This document shows, one piece after another, positions 1-4,995 of a stretch of 5,715 bases of DNA (position 1 is the stretch's first letter; every line of letters begins with the position of its first letter). The translations under genes were made by a program, and so were the position numbers. Source of the stretch: Candidatus Saccharibacteria bacterium UBA5150 (GTDB taxonomy: Bacteria; Patescibacteriota; Saccharimonadia; Saccharimonadales; UBA4665); contig DHXS01000021.1 in the NCBI GenBank assembly GCA_002413795.1, positions 39,625 through 45,339 of the forward strand, read 5' to 3'. Under the pieces are notes generated by a model. It was not told where the DNA came from and searched no databases. It was given only the letters and a program-made list of their open reading frames with translations.

Positions 1-70
1 GTGGGGCTACTCCAACCGCCTGGTAGAAGTCGTGGCCGACACCGGCCGCCTGCTGAACAAGAAGCCCTAG
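1..70 (+). CDS. gap: GAPDH, C-terminal end (partial)
   Basis: Reading from base 2, the last 22 codons give a peptide beginning WGYSNRLVEVVAD and ending at a TAG (68-70). The WGYSNR string matches the highly conserved C-terminal segment of type I glyceraldehyde-3-phosphate dehydrogenase, usually NEWGYSNR, followed by the final helix. The enzyme oxidises glyceraldehyde-3-phosphate to 1,3-bisphosphoglycerate with NAD(P) and phosphate in the cytoplasm. Only this tail is in the window, so the Rossmann domain and catalytic Cys cannot be checked. It lies 20 nt upstream of rpiB on the same strand, and the rpiB promoter sits in that spacer. The identification rests on one short but very characteristic motif. 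Confidence 0.82.
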   Translation, partial: WGYSNRLVEVVADTGRLLNKKP

Positions 71-75
71 ATCAC

Positions 76-90
76 TGCTATACTAAGTTT
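76..90 (+). promoter_or_regulatory. Leaderless promoter of rpiB (extended -10)
   Basis: TGCTATACT (76-84) is an extended -10 element (TGn plus TATACT). It is followed by exactly 6 nt and then the rpiB ATG at 91. Transcription normally starts about 6-8 nt after the -10, so the transcript would begin at or beside the A of the start codon, with no room for a ribosome binding site. No convincing -35 is seen; the best partial match is TGAACA at 54-59, with a 19-nt spacer. The same spacing precedes two other genes in this window. Confidence 0.7.
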
Positions 91-582
91 ATGAAAATTG
101 CCGTCACCACCGACCACGGAGGTTACGAAGCGCTCCAACAGCTCAAGCCCTACCTGGAATCACTAGGGCACGAAGTTGTAGATTTTGGTCCTAAAAGCCT
201 CGACATGGACGACGATTATCCGGATTTAATTTTCCCGGCCGCCAGAGCCGTGGCTGCCGGCGAATGCGACCGAGGGATTATTATGGGAGTCAGCGGCAAC
301 GGCGAGGCCATAGCTGCCAACCGGGTCAAAGGCGTGCGCTGTGCGTTGTTTTACGGGCCGGTAACCGCCAAAAGCCAAGCCGGCGCCGACCCGGCCAGCG
401 GTGACCCTTACGAAATCGTCAAATTATCTCGCGAACATAACGACGCCAATATGCTGAGCCTGTCCGGCCGCTTTCTGACGCTTGACGAAATGAAGCAAGC
501 CGTCAAAATCTGGCTGGAAACACCGTTCAGTGGTGCCGAACGTCACGCCCGCCGCGTCCGCAAATTAGACGAGCCAAGCTGA
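91..582 (+). CDS. rpiB: Ribose-5-phosphate isomerase B (Cys-less, Glu-type)
   Basis: This is a 163-aa RpiB/LacAB-family protein that interconverts ribose-5-P and ribulose-5-P in the non-oxidative pentose-phosphate pathway. I chose ATG 91 because the protein then begins MKIAVTTDHGG, the normal family N-terminus. The longer GTG-start reading from base 1 only overlaps the GAPDH tail in another frame. Visible features are DHGG (residues 8-11), DDYPD (41-45), GVSGNGEAIAAN (66-77), REHNDAN (114-120) and a basic C-terminal RHARR (151-155). The E. coli-type catalytic Cys of the CGTG motif is replaced by Gly. The motif instead matches the SGNGE of mycobacterial RpiB, where a Glu (here Glu72) is the proton-transfer base. 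Between CALF and REHN there are about 17 more residues than in mycobacterial RpiB (roughly residues 95-111). One base separates its TGA from the epimerase GTG. Confidence 0.94.
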   Translation: MKIAVTTDHGGYEALQQLKPYLESLGHEVVDFGPKSLDMDDDYPDLIFPAARAVAAGECDRGIIMGVSGNGEAIAANRVKGVRCALFYGPVTAKSQAGADPASGDPYEIVKLSREHNDANMLSLSGRFLTLDEMKQAVKIWLETPFSGAERHARRVRKLDEPS

Positions 583-583
583 C

Positions 584-1204
584 GTGGCAGTCATCTGTCC
601 GACGGTCACGGCTCTTGACCCTCACGAATACCGCGAGCAGATGGAGCGCATCGAGCCTTTCGCCGAACGGGTGCATATAGACCTGATGGACGGTGAATTA
701 GCTCCTACGAAGTCTCCTGGCTTGGACCATGTCTGGTGGCCCGAAAACTTAAAAGCCGACATCCACCTGATGTACCAAAAACCTATGGACCAGCTCGAGC
801 AGTTGGTTAAGTTAAAGCCGAACCTGGTCGTTATTCATTATGAGGCAGAGGTAGATCACGCCCATTTTGCGACCCACTTGCGCGAAAATGGCATTAAGGC
901 GGGGTTGGCTATTCTGCAGGACACGCCGGCAGAGAAGACTTTTGAGATTTTAAATTGTTTTGATCACGTGCTGATTTTCAGCGGCAACCTTGGCCATCAC
1001 GGCGGTGAAGCCAATCTTGATTTACTGGGGAAAATTCCTTTTCTGCGCCAACAAAAACCGGATCTCGAAATCAGCTGGGACGGCGGTATCAACGACCAGA
1101 ACGCCAAGCGGTTAATCGAAGGCGGGGTCGACGTCCTGAACGTCGGCGGCTTCATCCAGAACAGCGACGACCCGACCACCGCGTATGCTAAACTAAAAGC
1201 ATAA
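584..1204 (+). CDS. rpe: Ribulose-phosphate 3-epimerase-like protein
   Basis: This is a 206-aa TIM-barrel protein of the ribulose-phosphate epimerase family, expected to interconvert ribulose-5-P and xylulose-5-P with a bound divalent metal. HIDLMDG (31-37), DIHLM (59-63), IHYEAE (84-89) and WDGGIN (165-170) align with the canonical HVDVMDG, DVHLM, FHxEA and VDGGI motifs. The four metal ligands (His31, Asp33, His61, Asp166) and both acid/base aspartates are therefore present. It departs from the family at the usual NPGFGGQ loop, replaced by GNLGHHGGEAN (134-144), and at the phosphate-binding GS turn, which reads VGG (187-189). GTG 584 is the only start that yields the full barrel; it follows the rpiB stop by one base with no clear Shine-Dalgarno. 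Its position between rpiB and transketolase supports the Rpe role, but a related hexulose-phosphate epimerase cannot be excluded. Confidence 0.85.
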   Translation: MAVICPTVTALDPHEYREQMERIEPFAERVHIDLMDGELAPTKSPGLDHVWWPENLKADIHLMYQKPMDQLEQLVKLKPNLVVIHYEAEVDHAHFATHLRENGIKAGLAILQDTPAEKTFEILNCFDHVLIFSGNLGHHGGEANLDLLGKIPFLRQQKPDLEISWDGGINDQNAKRLIEGGVDVLNVGGFIQNSDDPTTAYAKLKA

Positions 1205-1215
1205 TCGGGGCCCGA
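1184..1215 (+). repeat. Two adjacent palindromes between rpe and transketolase
   Basis: TATGCT (1184-1189) and AGCATA (1198-1203) form a perfect 6-bp inverted repeat around an 8-nt AT-rich spacer, spanning the rpe stop codon. Directly after it comes TCGGGGCCCGA (1205-1215), 5-bp arms around one base; as RNA this would be a 4-bp stem with a 3-nt loop. No T-run follows, so a simple intrinsic terminator is unlikely. The first palindrome also contains TGCTAAACT (1186-1194), which resembles an extended -10. Regulatory meaning is speculative. Confidence 0.35.
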
Positions 1216-1218
1216 AAT

Positions 1219-2073
1219 ATGCAGAAATTACCGCTGGAGCGGCTCGAAACTATTGCTACCGAGATCCGGGAAGATATTATCCGGATGCTGGAGCATGCCG
1301 GCAGTGGCCACAGCGCCGGCCCGCTGGGCCTGGCCGACATCTTTACGGCCCTGTATTTTGAAATCCTGAAGCACGACCCCAAGGATCCCGACTGGGAAGA
1401 CCGCGACATTTTACTGCTTAGCAACGGCCATTGCGTGCCGGTGCGCTATGCCACCATGGCCCACGCCGGCTACTTTGACCGCAAGGAACTTATGACTTTG
1501 CGTCAGCTGGGCTCGCGGTTGCAAGGCCATCCCGAACGTACCTGCTTGCCGGGCATGGAAACCACCAGCGGACCGCTGGGCTGCGGCCTGAGCCAGGCTT
1601 GCGGCATGGCACTGGGCCTGCGCATGAATAAGCGCCTTCAGCGGCACGTTTACGTGGTGATGAGCGACGGCGAGCAGGACGAGGGCAACGTTTGGGAAGG
1701 GGCCATGCTGGCCGGCAAATACAAGCTGAGCAACCTTACCGCTATCACCGACCGCAACAACATCCAGATTGACGGCCCGACCGAGAGCGTCATGCCGCTG
1801 GAAGACCTCAAAGCCAAGTGGGAAGCCTTTGGCTGGCACGTGCTGGAGATTAACGGCAACGACATCGAGGCTGTCATCGACGCCTGCGCCATGGCCCGCG
1901 CCATCGTCGAAAAACCGACCATGATTATTGCCCATACCATCCCCGGCAAGGGCGTGGACTTTATGGAAAACGACTTTAACTGGCACGGTAAGACGCCGGA
2001 CCACGAGCAAGCCGTCAAAGCCCTGCACGAACTGCGCACCCTCGGCGGCAAAATCCGGAGCGAACATGAGTGA
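1219..2073 (+). CDS. tkt: Transketolase, N-terminal (TPP-binding) subunit
   Basis: This 284-aa protein corresponds to the first half of a classical transketolase, the part holding the pyrophosphate/Mg side of thiamine diphosphate. Visible are GSGHSAGPLG (28-37), SNGHCVP (68-74), QGHPE (102-106), SGPLGCGLSQACG (117-129), the TPP motif SDGEQDEGN (149-157) ending with NN at 180-181, and a C-terminal NWHGKTPDHE (254-263). With the C-terminal subunit it transfers two-carbon ketol units among xylulose-5-P, ribose-5-P, erythrose-4-P, fructose-6-P and glyceraldehyde-3-P. The ATG at 1219 gives the usual N-terminal helix. It lies 14 nt after rpe and has no clear Shine-Dalgarno. The last 8 nt overlap the start of the next gene. 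Split transketolases are known in archaea and several bacterial lineages, so the stop is a gene boundary and not a frameshift. Confidence 0.95.
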   Translation: MQKLPLERLETIATEIREDIIRMLEHAGSGHSAGPLGLADIFTALYFEILKHDPKDPDWEDRDILLLSNGHCVPVRYATMAHAGYFDRKELMTLRQLGSRLQGHPERTCLPGMETTSGPLGCGLSQACGMALGLRMNKRLQRHVYVVMSDGEQDEGNVWEGAMLAGKYKLSNLTAITDRNNIQIDGPTESVMPLEDLKAKWEAFGWHVLEINGNDIEAVIDACAMARAIVEKPTMIIAHTIPGKGVDFMENDFNWHGKTPDHEQAVKALHELRTLGGKIRSEHE

Positions 2074-3043
2074 TCTGCATCTGGTTGATTTGAGCGGCAA
2101 GCTGGAAGAGGAGCCGATCCGCAAGGGCTTTGGGCGGGGATTGCTGGCCGCCGGCAAAAAGGACGTGCACGTTGTGGCGGCTTGCGCCGACCTGACCGAA
2201 TCCACCCAGATGAATCTTTTCCGCGACGAATTTCCGGACCGCTTCATCGAAATGGGTGTGGCCGAGCAGAACCTGGTTACCGTCGGGGCCGGCCTGGCGG
2301 CCATGGGCAAAATTGCTTTCGTATCGAGCTACGCCGCTTTCAGCCCGGGCCGCAACTGGGAACAGATTCGCACTACCATCTGCTTGAACGACCGACCGGT
2401 TAAGATAGTCGGCTCGCACGCCGGTGTCAGCGTTGGCCCGGACGGCGCCACCCACCAAATGCTGGAAGACATCGCCTTGATGCGCGTCCTGCCCAACATG
2501 GTGGTCATTGCGCCCTGCGACAGCGTGGAAGCCGAAAAAGCCACGCTGGCTATGGCCGCCGACAAACGACCTAACTATATCCGCCTGGCCCGCGAGGCCA
2601 CCCCGATTATCACCACCGACAAAACGCCTTTCGAAATTGGCAAGGCCTACGTATTGGAAAAGGGCAGCGACATCACCCTAATCGCCACCGGCACCATGAC
2701 CTACCAGGCTCTGCTAGCCGCCGAGCAGCTCTTTAAAGACGGCATCGAAGCCGAGGTGGTGCACGTGCCGACCATCAAGCCGCTCGACAGCGAGACAATT
2801 CTGAAAAGCGTTCGTAAAACTGGCGCCGTGGTTACGGCCGAAGAAGGCCAGATCATTGGCGGCCTGGGCGGGGCAATCGCAGAATTGCTGGGCGAAGAAC
2901 AGCCGGCTCCCCTTAAGCGAGTTGGCATGAAAGACCGCTTTGGCGAATCGGGCAAGCCGGCCGAACTGCTCGAGCACTTTGGTCTGGACGCCAAACACAT
3001 CCGCCTGGCCGCCCACGCCGCCATAGAGCAAAAAGCTGTCTAA
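2066..3043 (+). CDS. tkt: Transketolase, C-terminal (pyrimidine-binding) subunit
   Basis: This 325-aa protein contains the central pyrimidine-binding domain and the C-terminal transketolase domain. The start is the ATG in ATGAGTGA (2066-2073), which also carries the TGA of the N-subunit. This 8-nt overlap suggests translational coupling and near-equal synthesis of both subunits; the open frame upstream of this ATG only shadows the previous gene. Motifs include MGVAEQN (63-69) with Glu67, the glutamate that activates the TPP aminopyrimidine, then SSYAAF (87-92), GPDGATHQ (124-131) and YIRLARE (171-177). A C-terminal domain begins near residue 190, with TAEEGQIIGGLGGAIAE at 257-273. Acting alone it would lack the TPP diphosphate site, so an alpha2beta2-type assembly with the upstream product is expected. 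Its TAA directly abuts the stop of a convergent minus-strand gene. Confidence 0.95.
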   Translation: MSDLHLVDLSGKLEEEPIRKGFGRGLLAAGKKDVHVVAACADLTESTQMNLFRDEFPDRFIEMGVAEQNLVTVGAGLAAMGKIAFVSSYAAFSPGRNWEQIRTTICLNDRPVKIVGSHAGVSVGPDGATHQMLEDIALMRVLPNMVVIAPCDSVEAEKATLAMAADKRPNYIRLAREATPIITTDKTPFEIGKAYVLEKGSDITLIATGTMTYQALLAAEQLFKDGIEAEVVHVPTIKPLDSETILKSVRKTGAVVTAEEGQIIGGLGGAIAELLGEEQPAPLKRVGMKDRFGESGKPAELLEHFGLDAKHIRLAAHAAIEQKAV

Positions 3044-3448
3044 CTATTCTTCTTCGACGACTTTAAACGATATCTGAGCTGTCCGAGGATCGCTGCTTAT
3101 ATAATCCTCGCCCACAGTGATTTCGTTATTGAAGCCACGGCGCGCTTTCTCGCTAAGCGCTACTTTAACACCGGCAATTATCGACATCCTTATAAATGCC
3201 AATTCATCAACACGGTTGATGAAGGTTAAATAAGGTCCGAGATTGGTGCAGTCGTACTCAATATTCAAACGATAATCACCGGCTAGAAATTCTTCAACAT
3301 GCTCGTCTTCCAGCATTGTTTGCTTGGCATATTCGGCCACTCCTATGACTTTGGCATGCATAATCATTAGAGTACCTGAGCCGGAAAAGACCTCATCACC
3401 GGCCGGTGGTTTATAATCTACAAAAGGACTCGCCATGGTCTCTGCCAT
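3044..3448 (-). CDS. Hypothetical soluble protein, 134 aa
   Basis: I do not recognise this family. The product is acidic with no signal peptide or membrane segment. Short alternating hydrophobic stretches such as GTLMIMHAKVIGV (26-38) and TAQISFKVV (123-131), with charged turns between them, suggest a mostly beta or alpha/beta cytoplasmic domain; it ends in EEE. Support for a real gene comes from the uninterrupted frame, the lack of a competing frame and a good -10 (TATAAC) placed 7 nt before the ATG at 3448. A second in-frame Met at residue 5 is an alternative start. The stop codon touches the transketolase stop with no base between. Base composition is visibly lower in GC than the flanking metabolic genes, with about 38% in its poorest 60 bases. 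No function is assigned. Confidence 0.75.
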   Translation of the reverse strand: MAETMASPFVDYKPPAGDEVFSGSGTLMIMHAKVIGVAEYAKQTMLEDEHVEEFLAGDYRLNIEYDCTNLGPYLTFINRVDELAFIRMSIIAGVKVALSEKARRGFNNEITVGEDYISSDPRTAQISFKVVEEE

Positions 3449-3484
3449 AAGCCCTGTTATAGCACATTTAGAAGTATATGGCTA
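3449..3484 (-). promoter_or_regulatory. Leaderless promoter of the 134-aa gene
   Basis: On the minus strand, TGCTATAAC is an extended -10; its TATAAC core occupies 3461 down to 3456. Seven bases follow before the ATG at 3448. TAGCCA, a 4-of-6 match to TTGACA, lies 17 bp further upstream (3484-3479). The start would fall on or next to the initiation codon, the same design as the plus-strand promoters here. Confidence 0.6.
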
Positions 3485-3494
3485 TTTACGTAGA

Positions 3495-3842
3495 CTAGGG
3501 CCTTGGATCCATCTGTGAGCAATGGTCGACTTGTATAATAATTGGTTTCTCGCCTTCCTGACCTGAAACTCTCAGCGCGTGACTGCCTAAACACCTTAAC
3601 TGAGATCCGGGTTGAGGTGCGCTAATCTCAAGTTGCCTTTGAGGCGGTTCATTATGCACGCCGTGGATCACGCCGCCTATGGCCAGGCCTCCCATCGGAG
3701 CCATAGCAATTGCGCATAGGAATATCTTCTCAGGGGTCTTTAGCTCCCTTAGCCAATAATAATTCTCCATCAGGACAACCATAGGGGCCTCTGCTAGAAA
3801 AAGCAACCATAAGCGGCTATACTTTCGGTATGCCTTTGACAT
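3495..3842 (-). CDS. Possible small membrane protein, 95-115 aa
   Basis: This is an open frame that otherwise fills the roughly 380-bp gap between the 134-aa gene and the aldolase gene. I do not recognise a family. The full reading has a basic N-terminus (KAYRKYSR), a hydrophobic stretch at about 11-25, a clear membrane-like segment at about 40-59 rich in Gly/Ala/Met, and a polar Pro/Gln-rich tail with two cysteines (84 and 108). The start is uncertain. ATG 3842 would overlap the aldolase start by 13 nt on the opposite strand. Met21 (ATG ending at 3782) is preceded by AGAGG with a 5-nt spacer, so the 95-aa form is attractive. Met25 is a third choice. The hydrophobic profile and open frame support a gene, but no homology or strong promoter backs it, so it may be a chance ORF. 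Confidence 0.42.
   Translation of the reverse strand: MSKAYRKYSRLWLLFLAEAPMVVLMENYYWLRELKTPEKIFLCAIAMAPMGGLAIGGVIHGVHNEPPQRQLEISAPQPGSQLRCLGSHALRVSGQEGEKPIIIQVDHCSQMDPRP
3795..3829 (+). promoter_or_regulatory. fba: Leaderless promoter of the aldolase gene
   Basis: TATACT (3818-3823) is followed by 6 nt and then the ATG at 3830, whose product has the normal aldolase N-terminus. TAGAAA (3795-3800) is a 4-of-6 match to the -35 consensus with a 17-bp spacer. The start site would coincide with the ATG. The TATA core is symmetric, and on the minus strand it reads TATAGC (3821-3816), a possible weak divergent -10 for the small membrane ORF. Confidence 0.7.
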
Positions 3843-4747
3843 TGCCGGAAATGAGACGAAATTGTGCCCGGGCGCGCGAGCGTATGGCGCAGGCGCGGGC
3901 CGAACATTGGGCCTTCGGCGCTTTTAACCTCGATGATGAAGCTACTCTAAAAGCGGTCGTTCAGGCCGCCGTGGCCAAGCAGGCGCCGGTGCTGGTGGAA
4001 GTCAGCCAAGGCGAAGTCGACGATATCGGCTTGGATAACGTGCGCGATATGGTCGATAACTTTAAGCGCCAGTACGGCGCCGAAATTTACGTAAATCTGG
4101 ACCACACCCCTAGTGTCGAGGCCGCCAAAGACGGCATTGAGGCCGGTTTTGAGTTCATCCATATTGATGTTTCGCAGGCCAACCACGATGCTTCCGATGA
4201 AGAGATTATAAATGCCACCAAAGAGGTCGTGGCCTATGCCCAGCTGACCGGCGCGCTGGTGGAAAGCGAACCGCATTACTTCGGCGGCGGTTCCAACGTC
4301 TTTAAGGACAAGATCGATTACGACGAGGTTAAGAAGACTTTCAGCACGCCGGCCGGCGCCAAAGCCTTCGTTTCAGCGACCGGCATCGATACTTACGCGG
4401 CGGCAGTCGGCAATCTGCACGGCAAATATCCGGCTCCCAAGGTGCTGGACCTTGAGCTGCTGCAGCAGCTTCGTGATGCCGTTGACTGCAACATCTCCCT
4501 GCACGGCGGCAGTGACACGCCGGGGCACTACTTCCGCGACGCCGTTAAGATTGGTGTCAGCAAGATCAATATCAACAGCGACATGCGCTACGCCTACCGC
4601 ACGACACTCGAAAAAGTCCTCAAGGAAAACCCAGACGAATATTCAGTCGCCAAGCTGGCCAGCAAAGAAGTTGTGGCGGCCGTCCAGGCGGTGGTGGAAA
4701 GCAAAATCGAGGACTTCAATTCGGCCGGCAAAGCCCTTCCGGTGTAA
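3830..4747 (+). CDS. fba: Class II fructose-bisphosphate aldolase
   Basis: This 305-aa zinc-dependent aldolase would cleave or form fructose-1,6-bisphosphate from dihydroxyacetone-P and glyceraldehyde-3-P. The order of motifs follows the class II FBA/GatY/KbaY family: AFGAFNLDD (28-36), NLDHTPS (89-95) with catalytic Asp91 and zinc ligand His92, VESEPHYFGGG (144-154) with Glu147, GNLHGKYP (194-201) with zinc ligand His197, SLHGGSD (223-229) with zinc ligand His225, and the phosphate-binding stretch KININSD (245-251). The PHYFGGG segment and the HGGSDTP loop differ from the common LGxxGG and HGGSG forms, so tagatose-1,6-bisphosphate or another ketose bisphosphate remains possible. Glycolytic and pentose-phosphate neighbours favour FBA. 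ATG 3830 is set by the N-terminus MPLTLPEM and by the leaderless promoter. Confidence 0.92.
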   Translation: MPLTLPEMRRNCARARERMAQARAEHWAFGAFNLDDEATLKAVVQAAVAKQAPVLVEVSQGEVDDIGLDNVRDMVDNFKRQYGAEIYVNLDHTPSVEAAKDGIEAGFEFIHIDVSQANHDASDEEIINATKEVVAYAQLTGALVESEPHYFGGGSNVFKDKIDYDEVKKTFSTPAGAKAFVSATGIDTYAAAVGNLHGKYPAPKVLDLELLQQLRDAVDCNISLHGGSDTPGHYFRDAVKIGVSKININSDMRYAYRTTLEKVLKENPDEYSVAKLASKEVVAAVQAVVESKIEDFNSAGKALPV

Positions 4748-4761
4748 TTTTTAAGTTACAA

Positions 4762-4796
4762 CAGACAGATTAAAACTCGGGGAATATACTGGGACT
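4762..4796 (+). promoter_or_regulatory. Leaderless promoter of the Zn-ribbon gene
   Basis: TATACT (4785-4790) is followed by exactly 6 nt and the ATG at 4797. CAGACA (4762-4767) matches TTGACA at 4 of 6 positions with a 17-bp spacer. The 49-bp spacer after the aldolase stop otherwise shows only AT-rich sequence and a very weak hairpin near the aldolase end. Confidence 0.68.
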
Positions 4797-4994
4797 ATGA
4801 TTGTCAAGCAATGCGATAAGTGTCGGAAAATTATAGGCAGAGAAGCGGCACTTTCAGTTGGCTTAAACGCATACTGGCACAGAGTTGAACTGTGTGCGGG
4901 CTGTGCTGCTCCGGTTTTAGAAGTATTAAAAAATAATGAAATAGTAGACGATAATTGGCTAAAAAAGTTGGCAAAACTCCGCGGAGCAGTATGA
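4797..4994 (+). CDS. Small four-cysteine (zinc-ribbon-like) protein, 65 aa
   Basis: The product begins MIVKQCDKCRK and contains two CxxC pairs, Cys6/Cys9 and Cys33/Cys36, 23 residues apart. This is the arrangement of a small zinc ribbon or knuckle. Between the pairs lies a short predicted beta region with YWHRVEL. The C-terminal part, rich in Lys and Leu (about 40-63), is probably an alpha helix. Zinc binding is inferred from cysteine spacing; nucleic-acid or protein binding would be typical of the class but is not shown. The gene is much more AT-rich than its neighbours, notably in the codons for residues 42-60. It has its own leaderless promoter and ends one base before the ATG of the coiled-coil gene, so the pair is probably co-transcribed. 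Confidence 0.8.
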   Translation: MIVKQCDKCRKIIGREAALSVGLNAYWHRVELCAGCAAPVLEVLKNNEIVDDNWLKKLAKLRGAV

Positions 4995-4995
4995 T

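Noticed and set aside
1..90. GTG-initiated N-terminal extension of RpiB
   Set aside because: It covers the GAPDH tail in a different frame and precedes the canonical MKIAVTTDHGG start, which has its own -10.
1928..2065. Upstream extension of the transketolase C-subunit
   Set aside because: These 46 codons overlap the end of the N-subunit in another frame and give a Thr/Arg-rich peptide with no transketolase character; ATG 2066 gives the normal start.
1411..2310. Long minus-strand open frame (299 aa) opposite the transketolase genes
   Set aside because: It is antisense to two proteins with complete family motifs; its Ala/His/Val-rich translation mirrors GC-biased codons and resembles no family.
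3449..3829. tRNA, small RNA or attachment site in the gap before fba
   Set aside because: No cloverleaf with a GTTCRA-type T-arm, no direct repeats and no strong hairpin with a T-run were seen; the stretch is better explained by the possible membrane ORF and the fba promoter.
4724..4750. Terminator after the aldolase gene
   Set aside because: GCCGG/CCGGT gives only 5 pairs including a wobble around a 10-nt loop, inside the coding end, and the following T-run (ATTTTTA) is short and offset.
4452..4754. Second plus-strand frame within the aldolase 3' end
   Set aside because: It lies wholly inside the conserved zinc-site coding region and gives a Ser/Thr/Arg-rich translation typical of an off-frame reading.
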